DNA of 50,795 nucleotides from IMG/VR virus record IMGVR_UViG_3300032883_000526, positions 1 to 50,795 of that record. One strand, written 5' to 3'. The notes below the pieces were generated by a model. That model worked only from the letters and a program-made list of their open reading frames with translations. It was not told where the DNA came from and did not search any database. The position numbers and the translations under genes are program-made. Source of the DNA: a virus. Every line of letters begins with the position of its first letter. The stretch's first letter is position 1. Shown here in pieces: positions 1 through 7,640 of the stretch.

Positions 1-132
1 CGTGTTGTCGAACGTGACCACGGATGGCGGGATCATCACGAGCGGGACGGTGAGCGCGTCGTATCTTCCGGTAGCAACCGGAGCCGCGGCTGGAATCGTC
101 TCAACAGCTTCCCAGACATTCGGAGGCACCAA
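1..132. repeat. Terminal direct repeat, left copy
   Basis: Bases 1-132 match 50664-50795 at 129 of 132 positions (differences at 8, 9 and 124). The reading frame is preserved across the match. It may be an overlap left by circular assembly or two diverged copies of the fibre module. Confidence 0.85.
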
Positions 133-949
133 GTACTTCTCCGGGGACGTTCTGCCGAACAGCTCAGTCGGATATTTGGGCGGCGCTTCTTACCGCTGGA
201 ACCTGACGGCTCACGACATCAGCTTTGACGGCACGATGACGGGCACCCTGCCGTCCCATGCCCACGCCGGCTCCGACATCACCAGCGGCACGGTAGCTTT
301 GGCGCGCGGGGGGACGGCGGCGGACCTGTCGGCTACCGGCGGGGCAACCCATTTCCTGGCGCAGGATGCCGCTCACGCTATCTCGGCCAGGGCCATCACG
401 GCTTCCGATTTGTCCAACCAGATCGCCTATCTCAATCAGTCGCAATCCTGGACCGCGCAGCAGACGTTCACCGGATCGTCCACGCTTTTCGCTGGGGTAG
501 CCAGTACCTACGTGTCGGCCGCCACCTACATGACCTCGACCAGCGGCTATAAAGTCGCCGGCAATTATGTGATCGATGGCAGCGCGTACCTAACGGACTA
601 CCTGCGCGCCTCTACTGGCCACCTGGAATCGCTGAACGTCAACGGCGCGGTCGCCAGCGCCGAAATACTGACCGCTGCGGCGGACACGCAATACCTGGCT
701 ACGCTATATGGCAACTGTACAACGGCCGACGCCGCCGCCGGCAATACAGTGCTCTACTTCTCTTACACGACCACCGATTCGCGCACGGCTTATTTCACGG
801 CGGTCTTGAATTTGAACGTCCTGGGGGAGATCAGGTCGGTGACCCCGATCCGCGTGAAGAGCGGCACGGCGGTGAACCGCTATACCCTGATCAATGGGTC
901 GGCCGGGACTTCTTATTACGATGCGGTTTGGACTCTTACTCGAATCTGA
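2..949 (+). CDS. Tail fibre, C-terminal part (5' end beyond window)
   Basis: The frame is open from base 2 and reads 315 residues to a TGA stop. It holds a Gly/Ser/Thr/Ala-rich repeat module (about residues 6-100, with the motif PVATGAAAGIVS and then YLGGASYRWNLTAHDI) followed by a beta-rich tail ending in a likely receptor-binding domain. The same module occurs twice in the frame that runs off the right end of the window, and the two frames join in register. This entry is therefore probably the C-terminal half of one fibre of about 582 residues. The GTG at base 2 is not a real start. No enzymatic motif is seen. Fibre identity rests on composition, the repeat structure and its place after the tail genes. 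Confidence 0.75.
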   Translation: MLSNVTTDGGIITSGTVSASYLPVATGAAAGIVSTASQTFGGTKYFSGDVLPNSSVGYLGGASYRWNLTAHDISFDGTMTGTLPSHAHAGSDITSGTVALARGGTAADLSATGGATHFLAQDAAHAISARAITASDLSNQIAYLNQSQSWTAQQTFTGSSTLFAGVASTYVSAATYMTSTSGYKVAGNYVIDGSAYLTDYLRASTGHLESLNVNGAVASAEILTAAADTQYLATLYGNCTTADAAAGNTVLYFSYTTTDSRTAYFTAVLNLNVLGEIRSVTPIRVKSGTAVNRYTLINGSAGTSYYDAVWTLTRI

Positions 950-962
950 TTGGAGGATGACA

Positions 963-1331
963 ATGCGAAAGCTGTTTTTTGTTTTCTTGCTGACGGCGGC
1001 CGTGGCTATGGCCCAGGCTCCGCCAAAACCATCTACCCCGGCTGCGGACCCGGATCCGCTGGCCCTGACGAAGGACGAGATAAAAGACCTGCGCATCGTC
1101 GGCTTGGAGTTGAAAGGGGCGCAGATGGAGCAGGCGCTCCTCCAGGCGCGTTACCGTGAATTGGGCCAGCAGATCGAGCAGATGCAGCAATCGGCAGCCG
1201 CGCTCGAAGCCGGCATTATCGGGGCGCGGAAGTTGCCGGCTGGCTCCCGCATCGACGCCCAGACCATGCGGATCGTCCTGCCGCCGAAACCGCCAGAGAA
1301 ACCAGAGGGGGCCCCAAATGCGCCGCGTTGA
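963..1331 (+). CDS. Small exported coiled-coil protein
   Basis: The 122-residue product begins with a classic Sec signal peptide: MRK, a hydrophobic core of about 12 residues, then AMAQ as a likely cleavage site near residue 18. A proline-rich stretch follows, then a helix with heptad-like Leu/Gln spacing (about residues 45-80) and a proline-rich tail. A good GGAGG (952-956) lies 6 bases before the ATG. The gene follows the fibre by 13 bases and overlaps the next gene by 14 bases. It resembles no family I recognise. Place and signal suggest a periplasmic helper of lysis or of host-surface change. A spanin-like role is possible but there is no lipobox. Confidence 0.7.
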   Translation: MRKLFFVFLLTAAVAMAQAPPKPSTPAADPDPLALTKDEIKDLRIVGLELKGAQMEQALLQARYRELGQQIEQMQQSAAALEAGIIGARKLPAGSRIDAQTMRIVLPPKPPEKPEGAPNAPR

Positions 1332-1812
1332 AATGACGCCGGTCTCGGGGATTGATGTGGACGCTGCCGGCCGGCTGAGTGTTGGCTGCGAATGCTTCTT
1401 CACTATCAACTCCGGGGATGGCAGTCCGGTGCCCGCCAACCAGGCGGTGAAAATCCGCGAAATACCGGCCGGCTCCCGGTCGCTGGCCATCACCAGCTTC
1501 AGCGCCGCCGCACGGCCCCCGCGGTATGAGTCGGGCGGCTGGTTTCGGCGCGACAAGTTCTACCCCACCGATTTCCTGCTGCGCGTCTACGTGGCCCGCA
1601 ACGAGATCGAGTGGGGCTTGCCGCTGCTGAGCCTGATTCTGAAGACCACGCGGGAGCCGGCTAACGCAAGCGGATTGCGTCCCGATCCGCCGGAGATTCC
1701 GCTGGTGCCGGACGATAGATTTCTGGTGGTCGAATTCCAGCAGGCGGGCGCGGGGAACTCGCCGGCCAACCCATCGAACGCCGAGTTCCACATCACCGGG
1801 ATATTTTCCTAA
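1318..1812 (+). CDS. Hypothetical protein of the fibre region, 164 aa
   Basis: The start at 1318 lies inside the end of the preceding gene, with a purine-rich GAGGGGG just upstream. The protein has no signal peptide or membrane segment. It starts with alternating hydrophobic residues suggestive of beta strands and ends in a strand-rich domain with the motif DDRFLVVEFQQ. It sits between an exported protein and two membrane-anchored coiled-coil proteins and is likely co-translated with them. I recognise no family. A fibre-associated or chaperone role is a guess from position only. Confidence 0.6.
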   Translation: MRRVEMTPVSGIDVDAAGRLSVGCECFFTINSGDGSPVPANQAVKIREIPAGSRSLAITSFSAAARPPRYESGGWFRRDKFYPTDFLLRVYVARNEIEWGLPLLSLILKTTREPANASGLRPDPPEIPLVPDDRFLVVEFQQAGAGNSPANPSNAEFHITGIFS

Positions 1813-1827
1813 GAGGAAGGAGCCGCA

Positions 1828-2067
1828 ATGATCGCTCTCGGAGATGGAGCAGCAGTGGCAGGTCTTCTCAGTTCGCTGGTCGCCCTGTTTGTCAGTCTGA
1901 AGGTCAAAACCAGCGCCGCCGAACTTCGGACGGAGATCGCCGAGCTGGAAAACCGAATCGTCGAGCGGATCAACGGCACCTACGTGCGAACGGACTCCTG
2001 CAAACTCCGAATGGAGAATGCCGCCCTGCGCACGGGTGACCGGGATGTCAGCGCCGGCGCCGGCTGA
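1828..2067 (+). CDS. Small membrane protein with coiled coil, 79 aa
   Basis: A GGAGG-containing ribosome site (AAGGAGCC) precedes the ATG at 1828. Residues 7-27 form one hydrophobic membrane segment. Residues 28-55 are charged with heptad spacing and should form a coiled coil. Short proteins of this plan (one helix in the membrane, one outside) occur in phage lysis cassettes as accessory holins of the XhlA type, but no signature residues prove this. It is followed by another membrane-anchored coiled-coil protein, so the two may act together at the inner membrane. The C terminus runs into a CTGAAAGCTG repeat. Confidence 0.6.
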   Translation: MIALGDGAAVAGLLSSLVALFVSLKVKTSAAELRTEIAELENRIVERINGTYVRTDSCKLRMENAALRTGDRDVSAGAG

Positions 2068-2086
2068 AAGCTGAAAGCTGGATTCA

Positions 2087-2797
2087 ATGGTGCGATTCAT
2101 CCAAATCCTGAAGGTGATGCTCTTATGCGCGGGCATGTTGGCCTGCTTGTCGATTGCCTGGCTGGCCTACGCAATTCGCCGGCCGGCGGTGGCCTTGCTC
2201 GCCGATACCCGGCGCGTGGCGCTGTCGATCGGCGGCGTCTCGGCCGAGCTGCGCGATGAAGTGAAAGCCTGGAAGAAAGAGGCCGGGGCCCAGGCCGCGG
2301 CGTCCACCGAGGCCGCCCGTCGGACCGTCGAGGTGCTGCGCAAGGCCGACACCGCCATCGATAGACTGACCACGCTCGAAGAGCATCTCACAACGGCGGT
2401 GGATGGCTTGAATGAGCAGGTGCGGACGGTGGGTCCGGCAATCAGCGGCGCCGCCGTGGCCACGGCCGGCAGCGTGGTGAAGGTTGCCGACGCTTCCGCC
2501 CGGTCCATCGACCAGGTGGCAAAGGACCTGCAGCCGGTGGCGCGTAAGGGCGTCGAGACGCTCGAGGCCACCCGCGCGGCCGTCGCCGACCCGGCAATTC
2601 CTGCGGCGCTCGGATCCATCGCCGGGGCGGCGAAGAGTCTGGAGGCGACCAGCGCCAACACCGTGGCCATCAGCACCGACCTGAAAGATGCTGTCCACCG
2701 CGCCACCCGCCCCGCATCGTTTGCCGCGCGCATCGGCGGCAAGGTAATCGATCTCGCAGTCAAGGCCGGCTCTATCCTGGCCGGCTTCTTCAAGTAG
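2087..2797 (+). CDS. Membrane-anchored long coiled-coil protein, 236 aa
   Basis: One N-terminal membrane helix (about residues 7-29) is followed by a long, Ala/Val/Thr/Asp-rich helical region with heptads through residue 220 and a short hydrophobic C-terminal helix. This plan recalls DUF948-like and methyl-accepting helical bundles, but there is no HAMP domain or conserved signalling tip. The start lies 20 bases after the previous stop, in a repeat. An anchor or spacer at the inner membrane, perhaps in lysis or superinfection exclusion, is an inference from architecture and neighbours. Confidence 0.6.
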   Translation: MVRFIQILKVMLLCAGMLACLSIAWLAYAIRRPAVALLADTRRVALSIGGVSAELRDEVKAWKKEAGAQAAASTEAARRTVEVLRKADTAIDRLTTLEEHLTTAVDGLNEQVRTVGPAISGAAVATAGSVVKVADASARSIDQVAKDLQPVARKGVETLEATRAAVADPAIPAALGSIAGAAKSLEATSANTVAISTDLKDAVHRATRPASFAARIGGKVIDLAVKAGSILAGFFK

Positions 2798-2810
2798 CAA
2801 AAGTCCAAAC

Positions 2811-2856
2811 AGAGCCGCGACCAAACTCCGCCGCGGCGGACGAAGGAAGCGGTCAC
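2811..2856 (+). repeat. REP-like element, AGAGCCGCGACC...GAAGCGGT
   Basis: The 46-bp intergenic unit starts AGAGCCGCGACC and ends GGAAGCGGTCAC, with a nested perfect palindrome TCCGCCGCGGCGGA at 2827-2840. Two longer relatives lie at 23293-23346 (inverted) and 29469-29522. Confidence 0.6.
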
Positions 2857-2869
2857 AAAGGAGAAGTTT

Positions 2870-3712
2870 ATGGAACCCTCTCTGCCCCCCTGGGCCACTC
2901 AACTGATCTGGAATGCTTTGATCTGGACCGCCCTGGTGAGCTTTCTAAGCAGCATCATCCTCCGGTTTCTGCCCCAGCCGGGCGCCGCCGAGGACCAGAT
3001 TCACAGCCGCATCTACCTGATCGTCTACAATGTCCTGCGCCGAATCGCGCTGAACGCCCCCTACCAGGCCAACCGCAACGGGAACGGCGGCGCCCCCGGC
3101 CGTCTGGTTCCGCTAGTCCTCTGTGTTCTCTGTGCCTCTGCGGTGAATTCCCCGGCGCAGGTCCAGACGCAGATCCAGGTTTCCTTCCAGCCGAACCCGG
3201 CCGCAGTGGTCAACAAAATCACCGGCGGCGGGCCATCGATGAAAAACCTGCTGCTCTACGACGTCAGCATCTACAACGCCAGTCCAGAGGCCCGCGCGGT
3301 CACGCCCGGCGCCGTGCTGATGGCGGCGCAACATTCCGGCATCGCCACGGTGGGTCCGGCGCAGACCCGCTTCCTGTTTCAACGCGTCGAGGCCCTGCAC
3401 TGGAAGGCGCTAATTCTGAATGGACTCGGCTGGGGAACGTCGATTGCCGGCGTGGCCATCGGCTACAAAGGTCAAATGGCCCCGTGGCTGATAGCGGCGC
3501 TGCCGGTGGCCGGTACGGCGTTTCAGGAATTCGAGCGGAAGCTGTCGGGCAAGATGCCGGATTTCGGGGGCATCAGCGACGTGCTACTGAAGGACGATTT
3601 CGCCCTGATGCCGGGGGCCTCCCGATCGCTGGTGATGTTCGCCACCGCCGGCCCGGACAAGACCGTCTTCGGCGAAATCTCCGCCCTGCCCATCAGCACT
3701 ACCAAGCCGTGA
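2870..3712 (+). CDS. Two-part membrane/exported protein, likely fusion at a repeat
   Basis: The 280-residue frame has two unlike halves. Residues 1-75 hold a membrane helix (about 10-33) and a small helical domain, like a short phage membrane protein or holin. About residues 80-98 hold a second hydrophobic stretch ending in an AxA-like site, encoded by the interspersed repeat CTCTGTGTTCTCTGTGCCTC at 3118-3137. The rest is beta-rich and soluble with a later hydrophobic patch (about 180-215). The second half looks like a secreted protein with its own signal peptide fused in frame to the first gene. GGAG precedes the ATG. A stem-loop terminator follows at 3751. Function is unknown. Confidence 0.6.
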   Translation: MEPSLPPWATQLIWNALIWTALVSFLSSIILRFLPQPGAAEDQIHSRIYLIVYNVLRRIALNAPYQANRNGNGGAPGRLVPLVLCVLCASAVNSPAQVQTQIQVSFQPNPAAVVNKITGGGPSMKNLLLYDVSIYNASPEARAVTPGAVLMAAQHSGIATVGPAQTRFLFQRVEALHWKALILNGLGWGTSIAGVAIGYKGQMAPWLIAALPVAGTAFQEFERKLSGKMPDFGGISDVLLKDDFALMPGASRSLVMFATAGPDKTVFGEISALPISTTKP

Positions 3713-3750
3713 GCCCGCGCCGCGCCGAGTCGAGCCGTATTGAGACGGCG

Positions 3751-3785
3751 AAGGGACTGGCCATTCGGCCGGTCCCTTTGTTTTT
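3751..3785 (+). terminator. Rho-independent terminator of the late/fibre operon
   Basis: GGGACTGGCC and GGCCGGTCCC pair across the loop ATTC with one G-U pair, followed by TTTGTTTTT. It lies 38 bases after the last rightward gene and at the tail end of the leftward operon. Confidence 0.8.
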
Positions 3786-4164
3786 ACAACAGCAGAATCT
3801 TGATCGCCAGCGCTGTCAGGATGAGGATCACTCCCAGCACCGGCGAAAGCAGCAGGGCGCAGATCCCGATCAGGAAGAGAAACCAAGGGATGGCCTTCCG
3901 CGGAGAGGCCACCAGAATTATGCTGCTGCCGGCGCCAACTATGATGCTGATGGTTGCCTCGGGGTAAAACCAGACCGCCGCGCCGCCGCCCGCGATCAGA
4001 CCGGCGAGCGACCCGATCAGGTATAGCCATTGCACGGTATCCAGGTGTCCCGGCCCCCGGGGGCGCGGCCGGCAGGGGTAGGATTCCCCGCGCTTGAATC
4101 TCTCGATGCCCTGGCGGATCAATTCCTCATGGTCCGGCAGTTCATCGCCAGGCGGCGCCTGCAT
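3784..4164 (-). CDS. Membrane protein with cytosolic N terminus, 126 aa
   Basis: The first 42 residues are charged and soluble (an acidic helix, then an Arg/Pro-rich stretch). Three hydrophobic helices follow, at about residues 46-67, 70-84 and 91-125. It is the last gene of the leftward operon and its stop abuts the terminator hairpin shared with the rightward operon. A phage membrane protein at the end of the integrase side is often a moron such as superinfection exclusion. That is inference, and I recognise no family. Confidence 0.6.
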   Translation of the reverse strand: MQAPPGDELPDHEELIRQGIERFKRGESYPCRPRPRGPGHLDTVQWLYLIGSLAGLIAGGGAAVWFYPEATISIIVGAGSSIILVASPRKAIPWFLFLIGICALLLSPVLGVILILTALAIKILLL

Positions 4165-4192
4165 GGGCTGAGTCTACCGCCGCCGTTCGCCG

Positions 4193-4235
4193 GCCGCAAG
4201 GTTCGATTTTGCCCCCCGCCATAGCGCTCAGCGCC
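4193..4235. repeat. 43-bp perfect direct repeat, copy 1
   Basis: Bases 4193-4235 are identical to 5609-5651 (starting GCCGCAAGGTTCGATTTTGC). The two copies flank the PP-loop gene and the attP region. Confidence 0.9.
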
Positions 4236-4335
4236 ACGCTGCTGCATCGCTGCCCCCCGCCTGATGCCTTCTTATCCCCCCGATTCAACCTTTCAGCTAC
4301 GGCTTTCCCCGCTTCGAGTTTAGCTGGGGGGCTGG

Positions 4336-5178
4336 TCATAATCCGCATACCCCTTGGCACTCAATGTTGAATAGGCTAAGTTGTCGCTCATGCTTAAATT
4401 CCACCTGATCCAGGGGCTGGCGCGAATCATGAAGGTAGAGTTTGCCCGTCAGACGGCTGGCGGCCACAGCTCCAGGTAGCCTGATGGCCCGGTCGATCTC
4501 CAGGGCTCGCTGGAATCCCTGTGGGTCTGTCTTTCTGAGATTGATCCATTCAGCATCACGCCGATAAGGGCAGAAGACACAGGCTGAACGTGGGGTTTGA
4601 TGTGGAACCCGCGGTTCCAGCCAGCGAATACAATCGCCTCTCGTCCACTCTCGTTCTATCAATGGGAACAGCGGCCGGCACCATGGAAGTGCTTCCTGCA
4701 TCCGGTTCTTGATACGAAAGGCTCGGCCGCCTTCGTCGAGCGAAATACCGAAAACCTGTACAACTTCCGTTCCCTTGGGGATTCGCTGCCCTGGCTTCAA
4801 TCCAAGGATTTCGCGCCGGATTGCTCGTTCGACAACCTGAACCTTGTATTCTGTGGAGCATTGCCGTTGGAGTTGCCCACCCCCTGCGGCTTCCGGCCCT
4901 TCCGCCGTGTATGCTGGGATCGATGCCAGTGAGCCCCCTGCCGATCTTCGTCCGTTCAACAGCGGCTCTCCCAATCTTCCGGCCGTCCGAACGAGGATCG
5001 CCGGGCCATTGAGTGATTTCAGCCATTCCAGGTGCCGATAAACGGTTACTGGCTCGTCTTGGGTATCCGCGAAAATGGCCACATCAATCGGGTCGATCTC
5101 CCCAGCCATGGCGAGCAGATAGAGCGTCGTACTCTGTATCCCAGCGCCGAGACTGAGGACATTGTGGGAGGTGCTCAC
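4336..5178 (-). CDS. PP-loop ATPase, PAPS-reductase-like
   Basis: The 280-residue product has the N-terminal PP-loop SLGAGIQS (about residues 9-16) typical of N-type ATP pyrophosphatases, then AIFADTQDEP and YRHLEWL, as in the phage branch of the PAPS reductase/adenylyl-sulfate fold. A Cys pair in CVFCPYRR lies about two thirds along. The family activates a substrate with ATP and often handles sulfur or modifies nucleic acid. The substrate here is unknown, and DndC-like DNA phosphorothioation is only one option. GTG at 5178 (following GGAGCG) fits relatives better than the TTG at 5202. It lies beside attP as a single gene between the 43-bp repeats, so it may be a later gain. Confidence 0.8.
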   Translation of the reverse strand: MSTSHNVLSLGAGIQSTTLYLLAMAGEIDPIDVAIFADTQDEPVTVYRHLEWLKSLNGPAILVRTAGRLGEPLLNGRRSAGGSLASIPAYTAEGPEAAGGGQLQRQCSTEYKVQVVERAIRREILGLKPGQRIPKGTEVVQVFGISLDEGGRAFRIKNRMQEALPWCRPLFPLIEREWTRGDCIRWLEPRVPHQTPRSACVFCPYRRDAEWINLRKTDPQGFQRALEIDRAIRLPGAVAASRLTGKLYLHDSRQPLDQVEFKHERQLSLFNIECQGVCGL

Positions 5179-5202
5179 GCGATTCGCTCCATCTCCTGCC
5201 AA

Positions 5203-5225
5203 TGGTCACAGAACTGTCACAAAAC
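5203..5225. other. Putative integrase arm sites, P arm
   Basis: Two near-copies, TGGTCACAGA (5203-5212) and TGTCACAAAAC (5215-5225), lie 77 bases left of the tRNA-like core. They match the pair at 5399-5420. This is the layout of arm-type sites bound by the N-terminal domain of a tyrosine integrase. Confidence 0.55.
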
Positions 5226-5301
5226 CCCCCGCCAGAAGTCACTTTCCGCCCGTTCTTGCCCGCCTAACTCATTGATTCCCCATTCAAAGCACCCTGTATC
5301 A

Positions 5302-5351
5302 GCGGTTTCGTAAACCGCGGGTCGGAGGTTCAAGTCCTCTCGGCGGCTCCA
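5302..5351 (+). other. attP: attP core: 3' half of a tRNA-Thr(CGT) gene
   Basis: The sequence folds as the 3' half of a tRNA. The anticodon stem is GCGGT/ACCGC with loop TTCGTAA (anticodon CGT), followed by variable loop GGGTC, T stem GGAGG/CCTCT with loop TTCAAGT, the acceptor strand CGGCGGC, T and CCA. No matching D arm or 5' acceptor strand (GCCGCCG) is found upstream, so it is not a complete gene. Phages often carry such a fragment so that integration into a tRNA gene restores it. The integrase gene begins 593 bases away and paired repeats flank the core. Confidence 0.85.
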
Positions 5352-5398
5352 CATTTTATTAGGCTTAGCCCGATTCCAGGCTGAGCCCAATGACCGTT

Positions 5399-5420
5399 TG
5401 GTCACAAATGGTCACAAAAC
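5399..5420. other. Putative integrase arm sites, P' arm
   Basis: Two tandem copies, TGGTCACAAA (5399-5408) and TGGTCACAAAAC (5409-5420), lie 47 bases right of the attP core, in the same orientation as the pair on the other side. Confidence 0.6.
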
Positions 5421-5930
5421 CAGCGGGGCTTTCTGAATCTCCAGCGGCGGGTACCAGTCCCACAGGCCGGGCGCCCCGCGCGCACGAACCGGCTCTCGCA
5501 GCGGTTGGATGTCATCCAGTATCCAGGCCCACCGACCCGGTGAGTAATCGCCGAATTCCACTTCGTACAGCCCGGCCGCGTAGGACCGATCGCCGACCAC
5601 AAGTCGACGCCGCAAGGTTCGATTTTGCCCCCCGCCATAGCGCTCAGCGCCTGGAATAACCAGACCAGCGAGTGCTACCTCGCTCCTGATGCAGGCCACC
5701 AGTAGAGCCGTCGCGAGGACGCAGCCGCGGGGTAGTTCGCGAGCGGGAGCCGGGAGGCATCGCGAGAACGGCGGCTTAAACGATGGATCCTGATAGTACG
5801 GTAGAACGCCCTTTGCCGCATGGATGGCTATCTCGCCCCTGTGTTTGGTGGACCAACTTCGCGTCTCGATGTGTTTCTCTCCAAGGGCGACCAGGTTGGC
5901 CCAGGGCTGAGTGAGTGAGAGAGCTTTCAT
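5412..5930 (-). CDS. ASCH/PUA-like domain protein
   Basis: The N terminus, MKALSLTQPWANLVALGEKH, then IETRSW, is the ASCH-fold signature (strand, Pro-Trp turn, E-R/K-R-x-W). GRWAWILDDI near the end is the closing strand. ASCH domains bind RNA or modified bases, and phage members have unproven roles. ATG at 5930 has AAGGA six bases upstream, which the in-frame ATG at 5936 lacks. The product is 172 residues. The stretch around GGGQNRTLR lies in the 43-bp repeat. The gene begins 13 bases after the integrase stop, so both are likely co-transcribed. Confidence 0.75.
   Translation of the reverse strand: MKALSLTQPWANLVALGEKHIETRSWSTKHRGEIAIHAAKGVLPYYQDPSFKPPFSRCLPAPARELPRGCVLATALLVACIRSEVALAGLVIPGAERYGGGQNRTLRRRLVVGDRSYAAGLYEVEFGDYSPGRWAWILDDIQPLREPVRARGAPGLWDWYPPLEIQKAPLVL
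5609..5651. repeat. 43-bp perfect direct repeat, copy 2
   Basis: This copy is identical to 4193-4235. It lies within the ASCH-domain gene, whereas copy 1 is intergenic, so copy 1 probably derives from this gene. Confidence 0.9.
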
Positions 5931-5943
5931 TCGCATTCCTTTC

Positions 5944-7233
5944 TCATGATGGTTTTCCTTTTGGATTCTGTGCCAGCAGGGACCAGCTCGGCGCGATGCG
6001 CGATTCGATTACCCTCTGAGCCGCGCGCAGGTGCTCCGGGATGGTGTGCGCGTAGTGCTCCAGGGTCACCGCCGGGGTTTCATGCCGCGTGAGACGCTGG
6101 AAGTCGGCCGGCGCTTGCGCCGCGCGCTGCGCCTCGGTCCCGTAAATGTGCTTCATTAGATGCCAGCGCCAGCGGACCGGCCGAGCCGGCTGGCCGTCAT
6201 GCGCCGAGGCCCAGGCCACGGCCCAGTGCCTGGCCGCCGGGTGAAGCACCCGCTGCAGCAGGTTGTGGCCATCGCGGTGGTGCCCGCCGGTCATGCTGGG
6301 GAACATTGGAGAACCGGGCCCCGAATCGGGCGAACCGCGCCGATGGCGCTCCAGCAGGTAGATTGCCAGCGGGCCGAGCGGGATGGATTTCGGGCGCCCC
6401 GGCCGGCCGCGGCTTGAGCGCTGGCCCTTCGGGAGCTGGACCTTGCCCTCGTAGATGTTGCGGCGGATGACCAGCTCGGCGCGGGCCAGGTCCACGTCGC
6501 GCCATTTCAGCCCGATCAATTCCCCGATGCGCAGGCCCAGCAGCGTAATCAGCAGCACCATCGTCTGGACGGCGGCCGGCAGTACCGCCAGGTAGGACTC
6601 GAATTCCTCCGGCGTCGGAAGCGATTCATCGCCGGCCGGTTCATCTTCATCGGTGGCATCGCAGACCTGTTCCGGGATCGAAACGCCGTGCGCCGCATTC
6701 TCGCGGAGCAGTTTCAGATTGACGGCGCTCTGAAGGATCCCCGCCAGGCAGTTCAGGATGTTCCGCACGGTCTGTTGGCCACGGGCGCCGGCGCTCAGCA
6801 ATGCGGCGAATTCGGTAATGGCCAGGGTGTCGATCGTGGCCAGTTCGTCCCGGCCGAAGCGCGGCAGCAGGTGCTTGGCGATGATCTTCTCGTAGCCCAG
6901 CCCGGTCGAGTATTTCAGGCGCGGCTTGATGAGCGGGCGCCAGGTGCGGTCCAGATATTCGCCGAAGCGGGCAGAGGATTGAGGGCGCTCCGCGCCGCGA
7001 TTGATGGGTTCCAGGAACGCGGCGGCGGCGGCCTTGGCATCGTTGCGGGACATTTCGCGGCGGCGACCGAGGCGGTGCCGGCGCTGGTGCCAGCGGAGCG
7101 CGCCATCGCCATCGAGATACGGCTCGCGGTAGCGCAGGGACCAGGATGTTGCCCGGGCAGTCAACTCGCCTTCCTGCCAGCGCGGCCGTGCCAACGCCAT
7201 TGCCCTCCGGAGGAGGGATGGTATATCAAGCAT
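5944..7233 (-). CDS. int: Tyrosine site-specific integrase
   Basis: The 429-residue protein has an N-terminal DNA-binding region, a SAM-like core-binding domain (about 88-195) and a C-terminal catalytic domain. Visible active-site residues are Arg235 (LLGLRIGEL), a Lys near 282, His358, His384 (TRHETPAVTLEHY) and Tyr394. The box usually written HxxR reads HLMK here, so the second arginine is lysine (361). It catalyses integration at the neighbouring tRNA-derived attP. No ribosome site precedes ATG 7233; ATG 7200 has GGAGGG very close and is a real alternative. The upstream stretch 7234-7347 is mostly repeat. Confidence 0.9.
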   Translation of the reverse strand: MLDIPSLLRRAMALARPRWQEGELTARATSWSLRYREPYLDGDGALRWHQRRHRLGRRREMSRNDAKAAAAAFLEPINRGAERPQSSARFGEYLDRTWRPLIKPRLKYSTGLGYEKIIAKHLLPRFGRDELATIDTLAITEFAALLSAGARGQQTVRNILNCLAGILQSAVNLKLLRENAAHGVSIPEQVCDATDEDEPAGDESLPTPEEFESYLAVLPAAVQTMVLLITLLGLRIGELIGLKWRDVDLARAELVIRRNIYEGKVQLPKGQRSSRGRPGRPKSIPLGPLAIYLLERHRRGSPDSGPGSPMFPSMTGGHHRDGHNLLQRVLHPAARHWAVAWASAHDGQPARPVRWRWHLMKHIYGTEAQRAAQAPADFQRLTRHETPAVTLEHYAHTIPEHLRAAQRVIESRIAPSWSLLAQNPKGKPS

Positions 7234-7347
7234 GGGGAAAACTCAAAGCCGGACCTGAGACCTGAGACCGGGGACCTGAGACCTGAGACTCAAGAGCCGA
7301 GGCAATCGGACGCAGATGAACGCAGATCAATCGTTGCGGCCCTATTG

Positions 7348-7575
7348 CTAATCGGGAATCTGACAGCGTTCCCGGTGGTTCGCCTGGAATTGCCGGATGT
7401 CCTGAAGATGCTCGACCCCGCGCCGAATCTTGTCCTCGTTGACACCGGCTAAATGGGCCAGTCGTAACCATTCATCGATGGCGCCCAAAGCCAGCAAATC
7501 TTTCCCACGGAGCGTGAACACCGGTTCATCCTCTGGTATCCGCGCGTACATTTGCTTGCAACATTGTTTTGGCAT
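7348..7575 (-). CDS. Small hypothetical protein, 75 aa
   Basis: AAAGGAGG precedes the ATG at 7575, making this start better than the in-frame ATG at 7641. The protein starts MPKQCCKQMYARIP and is then helical with charged surfaces. A Cys pair at residues 5-6 is the only notable feature. It lies between the HerA-like ATPase and the integrase. No family is recognised. It could be a recombination directionality factor, but it lacks a clear helix-turn-helix. Confidence 0.65.
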   Translation of the reverse strand: MPKQCCKQMYARIPEDEPVFTLRGKDLLALGAIDEWLRLAHLAGVNEDKIRRGVEHLQDIRQFQANHRERCQIPD

Positions 7576-7640
7576 GTGGCCTCCTTTCCGTTTGCCTGTT
7601 ATCCGTGTTGATCTGCGTTCCCGCCGCGGCGGGCGTCCCA

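Noticed and set aside
4142-4360. 72-codon minus-strand frame between the membrane protein and the PP-loop gene
   Set aside because: It overlaps the 43-bp repeat and the start of the neighbouring gene, lacks a ribosome site and has no protein-like pattern; possibly a decayed remnant.
5217-5405. 62-codon minus-strand frame with SRREDLNLRPAVYETA
   Set aside because: This is the well-known false protein read from a tRNA 3' half; the DNA is the attP core.
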